A stretch of DNA of 64,000 nt from Branchiostoma floridae (lineage: Eukaryota; Chordata; Leptocardii; Amphioxiformes; Branchiostomatidae). Position 1 is the first letter of the stretch. Each line of letters starts with the position of its first letter. The stretch spans positions 3,740,618-3,804,617 of the forward strand of contig NC_049984.1 in the NCBI RefSeq assembly GCF_000003815.2, in the 5' to 3' direction. This document shows positions 46,263 to 57,480 of this stretch, piece by piece. The position numbers and the translations under genes were made by a program. The notes under the pieces were generated by a model. It was not told the DNA's origin and did not search any database. It worked only from the letters and a program-made list of their open reading frames with translations.

Positions 46263-46720
46263 TAGCCCATATTTCAATCAGTTTAATGAACTGAAAACTT
46301 TACCAAGTAATTTTCGGTACGGTTTTGAATAACAGGTATAGAAGTGACGGAAGAGCAAGCTGTATTGATAGAATGATAGAAAAGGGACGGGAAAAAGCTA
46401 AGCGAAAAACACAAAACACTTCCTGATCACAGATAACATCAATCAGCATTTTGAATAGCTAAAGGTTTCTATCAGAACATATGTAATATGTACCAGCACA
46501 AAGATATCAAAATTACACTCGATATACAGAACGTACAAGTAATATCTATTTGATGTTCTCTTTTTACCTTAGTTCATATACAAATGAGTACATTGAAACA
46601 AGGAAACAAACACAGAAAGAACAAAAATAGTAGTAAAACAAAGCTGATGGATATATAACAATGTTTTTATTTGCTTTAGACATTTTTTTGCCCGCTACCA
46701 GTTTATACTAACTACCTGTT

Positions 46721-46771
46721 GGGGATTCCCCTGGATAGTCCCTGAATCATTCTGGTAACGCGAAACCGGAA
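46721..46771 (+). promoter_or_regulatory. putative IRF-D promoter: kappaB and ETS-IRF composite
   Basis: GGGGATTCCCC (46721-46731) is the same 11-mer as in the IRF-A promoter. GAAACCGGAA (46762-46771) fits GAAANNGGAA, the IRF-ETS composite sequence. A donor, GACAAG|GTGAGA, follows at 47006/47007 and could end a leader exon joined to the acceptor at 50177-50178. There is no clear TATA box. Confidence 0.4.
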
Positions 46772-47044
46772 ATATTCCGTAAGCAGCTAGTGCACTCGAG
46801 GTGTACCTTTCAACACCTCTGTATCTTACCGAGGGGTATTTTAGTACATACTGTTACACACAGATGACTAAGATGGGGAAAGAGAAGAAGAAATTTCTGG
46901 TGTTGGGGACAGGAGTTTCCCCAGTAGTTCTAGTTCTCTGCGAATGGCGCAACTTGCAGATTTCACGATGGCGGTCAGGGCTCACTTCTGGAATGGCTCA
47001 GACAAGGTGAGATTTCGTTTGATATACTTTGGGTAAAATGCTGC

Positions 47045-47245
47045 ATGTGAGAGAGTGTGTGTGTGTGTCTGTGTATGTACATGTATGTGTTTGTGTGTGT
47101 GTGAGTGTCTCTGTGTGTGTTTGTGTCCGTGTATCTGTCTGTGTGGTGTGTGTATCTGTGTGTGCTTGTGTCCGTACGTGTGTCTGCCTGTGTTTGTGCA
47201 TTAGTCTGTGGGGATAGGTATGTGTGTAAGCGATTGCGTGTGTGC
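47045..47245 (+). repeat. imperfect (GT)n tract
   Basis: About 200 bp of GTGT sequence with interruptions. The frames across it on both strands are low-complexity artefacts. It follows the proposed IRF-D leader donor. Confidence 0.9.
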
Positions 47246-48045
47246 GTGCGTGAAACAGTCTGAAGAAAGCTGTACCAACTTGACTTCATATTTGACGTGT
47301 ACAAATTAACGTATAACATTGTTACATCAGTATTATGCAACTTCATGTTGTTCATGCAGGATATGCGAATTGTAAGCCTCAGAAGGAGAGAGAACAGTCA
47401 TTTTGCTACCTTTAGTTATAGATAGGGATGGGGCCGGGGGGTGGTGGATTTAGTGTTGCAATTATCTTTCCGGGCCTGACGTTTCCCATTCATACCTTCA
47501 ACCGAAAAATAGCCGAAAAGGGTAGTGATTTTTTTTTTTTTGCGGTGTCGGTGTTTGACTTTCCCCGCCCCCTCCCTTCACTTAGCAATGGAATACATCT
47601 GGCGTTGAATAAGGAATTGCCGGTTGACAAAGTCTGTTTGGGTCGTTGAACCTTTTCTCACAATAGTATCACCGTAAACACTGTCGTATTTGCAAATTGT
47701 GTATTTTTTCCAAATATTTAGTTTATTGTGGCATAAACTTTCATATCCGTCTCTGTGCGTTATTTCCGGGAGTATATCTCTGTGTCTTCGAGCTTCACTG
47801 TCATGTACACACCACTAAGTTGACGAATCATGGACCAAATGCATGTATTCGAAAGTTCCTGGCTATCTTTTTGTCGCTGTGGCTACGTGTCGTCACACCT
47901 CACAAATAAATTATGTTTAAAGTAGTTGTAAGGTACGAATGACTAATAAAGATTACTCAATTTTGACTAGCAAAAAGTGTAGTTTATTTCTACAAGTTGT
48001 ATAATTATACATGTTTTGTTTGTTGTTCCTCACACCTTTAGGCCT

Positions 48046-48056
48046 GGGGAATCCCC
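48046..48056 (-). promoter_or_regulatory. kappaB 11-mer in the IRF-D upstream region
   Basis: GGGGAATCCCC on the + strand is GGGGATTCCCC on the minus strand, identical to the sites at 1652 and 46721. It lies 1.3 kb downstream of the latter, in the presumed leader intron. Confidence 0.4.
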
Positions 48057-49507
48057 AGATTTACCGAGCCAGGTGTTGTCATTGTTATAAGGATCTACGG
48101 ATTCGGTTATTATCAAGACAGGGAAGTTCGGTCACTCCCACGCACCTAGGTAATTAATAAGAGATGTCCTTATGTGAACCTTAATAAGGAAGGGTAGTGG
48201 AGCTTTGTGAAGAAAAAATGGAAATGGCAAAGGTCCACTTTAACTCAAAACAAGTGCAAACATTTCATGCATGAAAACACACACACACACACACACACAT
48301 ACATGCGCACAGAGAGACAACATACATACGCACACATGCATACATAGAGAGGGGGAAAGAGATACAGACCCATGTACACACCTACAACATTTTCAAGAAG
48401 TTGGTAATAAAAAATTAAACCTTTAAGCCGATGTCATCTGCTGGCTCACCAAGAGAGACAATAATCTGCCTTCTGCTTTCAGAGACTTTTTTCAATATTA
48501 CTTCACACCCACAATGTAATCTAATGTGTATGATGAGAGAGACGTACAGTTTTAACGACTTTTAAACAGTTTGGGGACTGTACCGACATGAATCATACAT
48601 TATAACGTAGTTCCGAACACAAATATCATTAAGTTCCACGTCTTCAGTAGTGACGTGTTAATCCAAATGTGGTCATTCTCAGAAATTACACGCCTCGCTA
48701 GATAGTTAGGAATGTTGGCGTTGAAGTTGAGAAAGCGGTACGCCAATCTTGATAGTCTTTTTTTAACAATCTTTTCCTTCCTTGTTTCTATGTAAAATGT
48801 GGGCGTATGTCAGCTTCTACACTGCGCTAGATATTTAGGAATGTTGTCTTCAACTTTGAGAATGCCCTACGTCAATCTTGATAGACATAATTTTGTATTT
48901 TTTCCTTCCTTGTTTCTATTTGAAATTGCGTAACAATTTGGATGTATTTCAAAATACTTTAGTAGCAGACAATCAATTTGCATAAATCGTTTTGAACATT
49001 TTTTCCGCACACACTTGGCTATTGTGGCATATTGTCTGGGTACCGGGCCGTGGAACGTAAGTATTGTAAGAGTTTTAATATCTAATTGCACATAGAACTG
49101 TTCACTTAGAAGAATCTTAACATTTATGACTTTTACTTTGCTGTTCATTTTTGCATCCTTAGAACGGTTCAAAATATCCTCCAAACAATTTGAAAAATAA
49201 TTACGTTTAATTCATTTCAAGATTTTAGTTTTTTGTACGGATTAGACCACACTACGCATTGTTTCTTGAATCAAGTGCATTGAAATCCAGCTTTTTTTGT
49301 CTTAATCGAAATACATAGATAACTACGTTTATCAATACAAATCCGACAGGTGACAAGATATCCGTACATTTGTTTTCCACATCATCCAATTCGTGTTTTG
49401 CACGAGTCCATACTTCCTTTTGTTTGTCACGCCGATATCCACTGCCTTGAGGCAACTATCAGGTCAATTGCATGCTGAAGATAGATGACCTTTAGGATTA
49501 AATGGAA

Positions 49508-50148
49508 CAGAGCACAAACGAGTACCCAATGATTGTAGTGATCTGGGCAGAGATATTCGAGATTTTACGCTACTTTCAGTTCACTTTCATCGGGTATGTA
49601 TCTTGAAAAATAAAATACCTGAGGAAATAATCCACAAAAATAAAAGATGACAGCTGCAAATGCTAAAATTTGAAATTCACCGTTTAGTAAAATTTGCACG
49701 TGCGGTGGAATAGAATTGAGGAAATTCAGTCTTGTCGTTTTCCGCGAAACATTGGTTAAAATTGGTGGCATAGTTACATGTACCTTGTATGACGAAGACA
49801 CATATGTGAAATCTGTCGACATACTTTATAAAAGGCATTTCTTACTTGTAGTAGTATCTTTTATTTTTGGTATTTGTAAAGTTAATTGCCTCTTTCCTCT
49901 ATGTGGCTGAAAATATCGTACCACATGCGTGAAATGCGTGCACGTGAGCTAGTGTAACTATGAAATTATCATGCAAAACGAACAAGAAGACAAAGCATAA
50001 TAGGCAAGAACAGAGAACAAATGAGTACCCAATAATTGTAGTACCCAATAACTGGGAAGAGAAATTTGACATTTTAAGCTACTTACACTGCATTTTTCGG
50101 ATATACATATTGAAAAAGAATAATCCACAAAAATAAAAGGAATTAAAG
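49508..50148 (+). repeat. diverged direct duplication upstream of IRF-D
   Basis: 49508-49652 and 50008-50148 share AACGAGTACCCAATGATTGT-like sequence, then GACATTTTAAGCTACTT-like sequence and AATAATCCACAAAAATAAAA. The second copy ends about 30 bp before the IRF-D coding-exon acceptor. Confidence 0.7.
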
Positions 50149-50205
50149 GACGAAACCAGCGTTTTCTTGATTTTACAGATTCTGCCGCTTTCCAAAAGTT
50201 GCCGG

Positions 50206-52411
50206 ATGGCAGGTCCGAGCAGACAACAGTTACCCGACTTCCTCCTAGCGCGGATTGGCCACCCTGACTACCCGGGCCTGGCGTGGCAGGGGCCCGGCAG
50301 GACGTTCTTCTCCGTCCCCTGGCCAAGGTTCGACGGAGAGAACTCCGATCTGAACAGAGAATTCACATTGTACAAGGTTATTCAAAACTCTTACCTCACC
50401 TCATCTCACCTGTCCCTTAATTGATAATTTTCGGAAAATTAAAACAGGTTTGTACACGAACAGCAATTGAAATAATCTCAATAATATATATTTCTTTATG
50501 AGAGTAAGTGGCAACCAAGGCAGCCTTAATCGTGATTTTTAGGGTGTAAAGTTTTCATAGTAAAAGTAAAGGTGTGTTTTTCTTGGCAGAATCACATAAA
50601 GAAAATGGAAGCCCTTTCCCCCCAAAAATGCAAAACATCAAGGGATTAAAGGAACTGATGCTCACCTGGCCGTGATCAAGGTAAACATGGAACAGGGGAT
50701 CCCCGGAACTTGATATTGATTTCATTTCCCTGTGGCTATTAAATTTCCATTCAAGTTCAAGTTTAAGTCATCCTGGATTCCGGCACTTTTGGATCCTGCT
50801 CTGCCTCGTCAGTGAGGCAACATCATCTTCTATACGCAAACAGGAGCTAATCGGGCTATAAGGACACATCCTTGTCTTGACTTCGTCTTCGCATAACCTC
50901 GCTGCTTCCGTAAAACATAGAAGGGCAGAATAAACGTGTAGAAATCACGAAGATTTTGACGGACATGCAAGCACTCTGTCATTTGTGGAACTGGTAACTG
51001 CCATGCTATCATAAGTGTACTCACAATTGTAGTTGCCAGTTTATGCATGAACCATCTTAGAATCGCGCTCATATATCATTTACATAGCAATTCAAAGTTC
51101 TGGTTACATACCGTAGTGTTGAACTTCACATCTTGCTCAGTCACTGACGAAACGTCGGACAGAGGATGTTGCCCTCACCTTTGACATATTACCCACAATT
51201 CCTGTCGTTGCACATGCGCACATGCACTGTGAAATAGCTTATGCGCGTTTTGTAGCTTCTGCAGGAGTGGGAAGCGAACCAGGGAAGGCCACTCCACCCT
51301 CCCGACCCCACCAGGTGGAAGGCTCGGCTGAGGAACGCTATCGCGAGGTCTCGCGAGATTGAGGAAGTCTCGGACCGGGCCCAAACAGAGGGAGGGGAGC
51401 CGTGCAGACTGTACCGCTTCACCGACCCTGATACATCGGGATCTTCCCAAAGTCCATCTGCAGGATCTCAAGGTATACAGTAATAGCCAGTTAATTGCAC
51501 AACGGGTAACTGCACACTTCTGTTAATTGCTCGAAATCCCAAAGTCCTATTGTGATGTGGTCCATCTGAATAACTTCGCTTTGTTGCACCATCCGGATAA
51601 TTGCACAAAACGTGCTGGCAAATGGGGAGTGCAATTAAACGGCTTTTACTGTATCACGTATTATAATACACTGCAGGATTGCGATAACAAAACCTAATAT
51701 TGTTTTCGTCTTCGTACATGGGCGCCGCCATGTTGGACTTGACTTTGCGTAGATTTTTTTTTGTTTCTAATGTTTCTGAACATACTGAGTTAATTTCGAA
51801 TTCATCATTTATTTTCATCGCATCTATCGATAACGTTTAATAGAATGTGTTGTTATTACGTCATATTTAGATTAAAGGTAGATAACTCTAAATCCTGGAA
51901 TTTTTTGACATACGTGTTATTCCGGTATATTTCCCCAGGAAACTTTGCCCCCCTCTCCACAATACTGGTGTCCGTGTTCTATCGAGGTGTACAAGTGACG
52001 TCACATCACCTAGTGACCGACTGCTGGGTTTTCTACCCTTCCGTTCTGTCCCCCCAAGAGCAGGAGCAAGTCAGCGAAAATCTCCCGCCAGATGTCGATC
52101 GACTAGAACTACCCCCACCTTACGTTAACGACGTTCCCATCAACCAGATCCTGTCACACTTCAGACAGGGCATCTTTCTCAACGTCACTGGTGGCTGCGT
52201 TTATGCAGTTCGTCGCTGTGTGGCGCGCGTGTTCTGGAGAAGCTCGCGTTCCCCGGATGTAGAAAACGCTCTTCAGCGGGACGAAGCTGTGGAACTTTTG
52301 AACTGCGCAGACATGGGTGGCGATGAGCAGAGCTTGATGGTAGAGCTTAGCGTGGGGCAGAGTGTTCTGTGCAGCGGCCTTGTAACTGTAGTAGTGACAG
52401 CAACTCGCTAG
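50206..52411 (+). CDS. IRF: IRF-D: short divergent interferon regulatory factor, 283 aa
   Basis: Coding exons: 50206-50376, 51265-51472, 51939-52411 (852 nt, phases consistent). An acceptor at 50177-50178 precedes the ATG, so the leader is spliced. Residues about 8-115 form a divergent DNA-binding domain. F12 replaces the first tryptophan, while W27, W39, W59 and W75 are present. The WKH motif of the first DNA-contacting loop reads WPR, and the recognition helix is R80-N81-A82-I83-A84. The linker is only about 20 residues. The association domain (from about residue 130) has VFYRG, HFRQGIFLNV, VRRCVARVFW and VELSVGQ blocks and then stops, so the C-terminal helices are missing. Most likely it is a fast-evolving paralogue that could act as a competitor or inhibitor of the other IRFs, but that is inference. 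Exon 2 could alternatively start at 51256, adding LLQ. Confidence 0.85.
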
Positions 52412-52847
52412 GTGGCAGCACAGAATTAAAACGGGAACAGTCGGTCCTTGGCTATGTGAAGCCAGTTTTATTACTAAGAACAGCTCAGGATTTCTATGTC
52501 TTCTAGGGCAGCTTTGAGTGAAGAACCAAGTATTACAAAAGAATATCTTTTTCTATCAGACACGCTTGTTTTAGTTTCATGCATATATAAAGAAAAATCC
52601 ATGTCAAAAGCCACCAAGTAAATATATGCTTAACCCTGACAGATACTTCAACTAGTAAGAACAGTATTCACTTTATATTATGTATGAGTGACAGTATCAG
52701 TATTTCATTGTAAGTGCCGCTGGATTTTCCAAGATGTAAGCAATGCAAGCAGATATGACATGTTAAGTAAGCATAAACAGAAAACATGTTATATTTATTA
52801 TATCATACAATGAACCATTTGATGGTCTGATTTCTATTTATTTCCGC

Positions 52848-52853
52848 AATAAA
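52848..52853 (+). terminator. candidate poly(A) signal of IRF-D
   Basis: AATAAA about 440 bp after the stop, followed by a T/GT-rich stretch (TTTTGTTGTGTTGTTTTTTT) about 35 bases on. This is the best-formed poly(A) signal in the cluster. Confidence 0.6.
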
Positions 52854-53088
52854 GACAAGAATATGATATCTATATCTTTCGTGAATCTGTTTTGTTGTGT
52901 TGTTTTTTTTGGCTTGCCTAGATGATAAGTAGGAATTCTGTTTGGAGTACCGAAATTATTAACGGGATTTAGCCTATCATTTAAGACTAAACCACTTCTA
53001 AAGAGACTTTCATGCCATCTGATACTACTGCAAACAAACAAATACGTTGGTGCTCCACATTGCATTTTTGGTCTAGTCTCTGCTAATA

Positions 53089-53709
53089 CTCTTTATTGCA
53101 AATGCATGCCCGAGGGCGAATTACAGACAAAGAAAGTAGTGGTATACATAATTGTATACTTAACATAGAAGGAAAATCAGATCTATAGGAAAATCAAAAG
53201 CGAAATAGTGTGTAATCTAGATCTAATTCTACTTATGCTATTCGATGGGTTTGACTTCTTTTCCGTATATATATAATTCACATTTCTTAGGCCGTGGGCC
53301 CTATGCTACAATATCTACAGACCGAGCTTTTAATATATACATAAAGTCAGTTTATCTTGTTAACTTTAGCGTTCCACATTCGCCTATTTCTGGCTTGCCT
53401 AGCTAACAGTTCGAAAGGTAAGTCTTCACAGTCCATCAGGAGGGAACCTTCAGGCGGGTTTTCTCCTCCGCTCACATAGGCCTTCAGGGTTCGCCTGACC
53501 AGCCTGGAGGGGTCCATGCGGAGAACGTGGCCCAGGTACCGGAGTCGTCTCCGGCGGATGGCTGCCACCAGGTTGAAGTCTAGGTGTGTTGCTGTGTCTC
53601 GGAAGTGTTTCTTTGTAATCACCTGTAGGCATCTGCTGTTAGAGCCGTTTATCATTCTTGTAACTTCTTTTCCGTATGCAGTGGGAGATGAATTGTCCAA
53701 CATTTTCAT
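53089..53709 (-). pseudogene. LINE relic: reverse-transcriptase C-terminal region
   Basis: The minus-strand frame 53709-53347 (120 codons) contains RRRLRYLGHVLRMDPSRLVR, a pattern found near the C terminus of many non-LTR retrotransposon polyproteins. Downstream lies a tail with a CTCTTTATTGCAAATGCATGC end at 53089. The element is 5'-truncated, and the RT catalytic core is absent. Confidence 0.75.
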
Positions 53710-53893
53710 ATAAAGGCGTTGGACTTAAGCAAGAAGATTGTTTTTTGTTGGTCGGTAAGGTGAGAAAATCTAAACTAATCTCAACCAAACCCATTAACCA
53801 CTACTTATCATCATCATCATCATCAGTACTAGCCTATAGCTTTTTAACCAACCGTAGGCCGCGGCTGTCTCCTCTCCGGGGCAAAAATAACTT

Positions 53894-53966
53894 CGCCCAA
53901 CGTGGGGCTCGAACCCACGACCCTGGGATTAAGAGTCCCATGCTCTACCGACTGAGCTAGCCGGGC
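53894..53966 (-). tRNA. trnK-CUU: tRNA-Lys (anticodon CTT)
   Basis: The 73-base minus-strand sequence folds as a full cloverleaf. The acceptor stem GCCCGGC pairs with GTTGGGC, the A box is TAGCTCAGTCGGTAGAGC, the anticodon loop is GGGACTCTTAATCCC with CTT, and the B box is GGTTCGAGCC. There is no intron, and CCA is not encoded, as expected in eukaryotes. It matches the vertebrate tRNA-Lys-CTT as I remember it. The product decodes AAG. Confidence 0.97.
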
Positions 53967-55220
53967 TAGTTCTACGTTGCTTTGCATACAGGCCAACTCA
54001 AATTCGGAAACTCGTCCTCCAACTTTCAAGGACACCAACTTTAGGACCCTACGTTCTGATTTGTTATAGTACGTTTCCCTCTTCTCCTTTATATCTTTAT
54101 ACCCGGCAAAACCACATACAATCCAAGGCTCTTCTCAATGTGAAAAGACCGTTGTTACACGCACCATCTCGTGTTCAAACCTGCGTGCTCAGCCGCACAA
54201 TTCCACCAGATTGAAAGCGCGCCACGTGGATCTCAGCCAGCACCAATACCGGGTTTTCTGAAGCAGAAAATCCAGACGAATGAAGTGTCATCCCTGACAT
54301 TATACTACCGGATCTACCGCAGTGCCAAGCCTTACGTATACGTCTCCCAGAGAAAGGGGAAACCTTGCTTGAAGAATGCCCAACGTACAAAGATAGATAG
54401 CTCCACCTTTCTCTATGTGAGAAGAAGTTGGGGTAGATTTAAGAAAATGGGGTTATGGGAAGGGAATCTCGACATCTAATGGAGGTCTATCTATCAGGTG
54501 TCACCGGCTCCCATTTGTGGACGAACGGAGAATATCCGCCATTGATCGAACAGGAATGAAGCAATGAGGATGGAATGAAAACACAGTAAGACGGATGGAG
54601 GACATCGGCACCGCTGTCATCGGCGAAAACTGTTCCGCTGGAAACGGCGCCATGTTGATTGGGGAACTGGTCAGCCTGCGCAGAGCATGTTGGGAAGGGT
54701 GGGAGGACTCTGGCTGTTGTAACCTTCGTTCCGTACGCTGTTATCTTGTTAGATAGATCTAACTTCTCATTTAAACTTAAGTATCACGTTTTATCCACGC
54801 CATACGACTATTTGATTCACCAGTTAATCATGTTAACGGTTGCATTAGTGATGTTATATTACAAGAATTTAATATAGTTCAAGATTTAGCTCTTGTCGTC
54901 GCTCTGTTTATTTCAAAATGTCATAGGTCTAACAATTTGATATAACTCAGAGCATAGTTTGCGAGGCAATGTGCTATCAGGAAGAAATCTGGTACGAGTA
55001 ACCCCTGAGAGAAGACTATTTTAATGTAAGGTCATCTAAGACTCAAGGTGATATCTAACCACATAAACACTACTCCAGGGCACTTTTCAAATTACTATTC
55101 CAAACGGAACACCGCCCCTGGACAACAGGGTTTTCCAGACGTTCTGTACACGATGCAGAAAATACCATTTTTTTTGTCCCGTTCTTTTTATGCCTGTGTC
55201 CTTTCCATCATCACACCTTT
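53967..55220. other. no gene recognised
   Basis: Frames at 54171-54479 (plus) and 54175-54390 (minus) overlap each other and show no known domain. The plus frame contains no splice-supported continuation. Confidence 0.4.
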
Positions 55221-55223
55221 CCC

Positions 55224-55448
55224 TAGCCTCCGTTGCAGTCTTCGAACGGGGCTGGCTTTTTTTGGTTCGCGATTTTCTTGTGCCGTGAAAGGGAGTTTGT
55301 CGACGAAGGGAGTTTGCTGTGGAAGGAAGTTTGCCGTGATAGCGAGTCTTTGCCCCGTCCGAACGTCACAAGAAAATCGCGAACCAAGGTCCCCCCCCCC
55401 CAAAAAAAACAACCCAGCAGCCCCATTCGAAGACTTCAACGGAGGCTA
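55224..55448. mobile_element. foldback MITE, TAGCCTCC / GGAGGCTA termini
   Basis: The outer arms (31 bases from each end) are inverted repeats with two mismatches. Inner arms GGTTCGCGATTTTCTTGTG and its exact complement lie about 110 bp apart, and a poly-C/poly-A run sits near the right end. Short GGGAGTTTGC-like repeats fill the loop. Ends like these recur at 526-592, 5785, 13095, 19065 and 21837. Confidence 0.8.
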
Positions 55449-55709
55449 ACCTTTCCCCACCTCCCGATTTAAGCTGCGGCTCCACGCACCTTAACTACAG
55501 TTAAACAGTTGTTTATCTGCCCAGTACATTTGTGACATGACGCCCCTTTATCGATTGCAACGTCATCGCTGACCTTTCGTGTAGAGGAGGTTGTTGTACA
55601 GCTACCGGTGCGGACAGACGGCAAAGGCCAAAAAAAAAAATGAAGAAAGAAAACAATCCTGCAGATGCAGATTCTTTATCTCTATGACTTACAAACAATG
55701 TTCAGACTA

Positions 55710-56520
55710 TACACGGCGCGAAAAAGGACACTACGGGCATGCATGTTAACGTTGTATCAGTAGATTTCGCCCATTTCTACCATCTAGTCGATAGGGTCGA
55801 AAGTACAGTCAGCAATATTTACACGGCGCGAAAAAGGACACTCAGGGCCTGCATTTTGTATCAGTAGATGCTCAAAGCAACACGCTTGACTGGATCGTCA
55901 TTTTCGACCTTTCTATCGAAAGAGGTTGCTTCTGTGGCAGCCGCCTGATTTTTAATCTTGATAATCTACCAACCGATACAAATGATGCTCATCTTAAACA
56001 ACTAAGTACAACTGTCCATCTCTCTCTCTCTCTTCAGACCATACACGTCGCGAAAAAGGACACAATGGGCATGCATTTTTGTACCAGCTCAAAGCAATAA
56101 CCCTTTGCTTGGTCCTGGATACAACAGAAAATAATGGGGCAATCTGCTCCGTACTCATGTGAATGAACGCCCTTTTATTGACTGAATCGTCACTTTCGAC
56201 CTTTCCAGCGAAAGAGGTTGTCTCTGTGGCAGCCGCCAGATTTTTTATTTTTATGATTTATCAACCGATACAAATGATGCGAATCTTAAACTACAAGAAC
56301 AACTGTTCTTACCATACACGTCGCGAAAAAGGACACAATGGGCATGCATTTTTGTATCAGCTCAAAGCAATACCCCCATTGCTTGGGCCTGGATGCAGCG
56401 GAAAATAATAGGTCTATCTGCTCCGTACTCATGTGAATGAACGCCCTTTTATTGACTGAATCGTCACATTCGACCTTTCTAGCGAAAGAGGTTGTCCATT
56501 TGGCACCCGTGCGAGCAGAC
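55710..56520 (+). repeat. tandem repeat, unit up to 273 bp
   Basis: Units begin TACACGGCGCGAAAAAGGAC (or TACACGTCGCG) at 55710, 55821, 56042 and 56315. The last two are near-complete and include CATGTGAATGAACGCCC and AGCGAAAGAGGTTGTC. The first is truncated. No coding function seen. Confidence 0.8.
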
Positions 56521-57273
56521 GGGGAAGGGCAAAGAACAAAGTGCCAGTTTTTGTAAGAGCAGCGATGTTCCAGCGTAATTTAGATAAAGGTATACCTACA
56601 ATGAGTCACCTAGGCCATGTTCATTTGATTGATATACGGATGGCATCCAAACGCGGTAAAATTTTTTGACCATTTCCAGAAAGTAAATCGTACAAAACAG
56701 CTGCAAAATACGAAAATATATGCATTGGGTTTAAAAATGTATCGAGAAAGATATATGATTTTGTTTTAAATGCCCACGTGAATTCTAAAGTAAAAGAAGA
56801 AGATCATGTGAAAGAATCCACTGTTCCGTATACCATGCTATGGGTATAACTGTTATAGTCATTTGTTCAACCTTTCTGACCAACTAGATTTCATAATGAG
56901 TGAAACTTTCTTTGGCATGTTTTTTTTTTATTCGAACGCTCACATCAGTTCATATCATCATATCATCCATATAATCAAATCAATATGATCTTACCTTAGA
57001 GAGGTTTGCAAATGTAATCTCCGAGCAGATCCCACGGTTGTGAACTCATTCTGCCGAAACAATATCCATTGGCTTCGGCTTTGGCCAGTTGATACCATTT
57101 CGGCTTGTGGATACTGTCTTACCAACCGTCGATGAAGGTTAGACATCCAGGTAATAACATACGCGGAAAAGCAGTTACTCAAGTAACTGGATATGGTTTT
57201 AGAAATGGTCGGACGTTTCAGACAACCATCCGGTGTTTTTCGTCAGTGACACATGAGTAACTGCTTTTTGGCG

Positions 57274-57480
57274 TGTCTTAATGACTCTCCAAGCAGAGGT
57301 TAGGCTCCGGCTGTTGTTTTTTTTTACGTTTTCGGGCTTTCTATTTTGCCTTTTTTTGTGTCCGGCCTAACATATAGCAAGATATAATAAAAAAAAATAG
57401 AAAGCCCGATAAAAACGACTAAAAGAATTTAAAAAAACCAACCGGAGCCTAACCTCTGCTTGGAGAGTATGTCTTAATGA
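57274..57480. mobile_element. MITE with perfect 26-bp inverted repeats and 11-bp flanking duplication
   Basis: Arms 57285-57310 and 57442-57467 are exact reverse complements, ending in CTCTCCAAGCAGAGG. A second inner pair, CGGGCTTTCTATTTT / AAAATAGAAAGCCCG, follows. A direct repeat TGTCTTAATGA flanks the element at 57274-57284 and 57470-57480. Perfect arms suggest recent movement. Confidence 0.85.

Noticed and set aside
47029-47217. ORFs rich in CVCV or THTH on both strands
   Set aside because: Low-complexity (GT)n tract read in frame.
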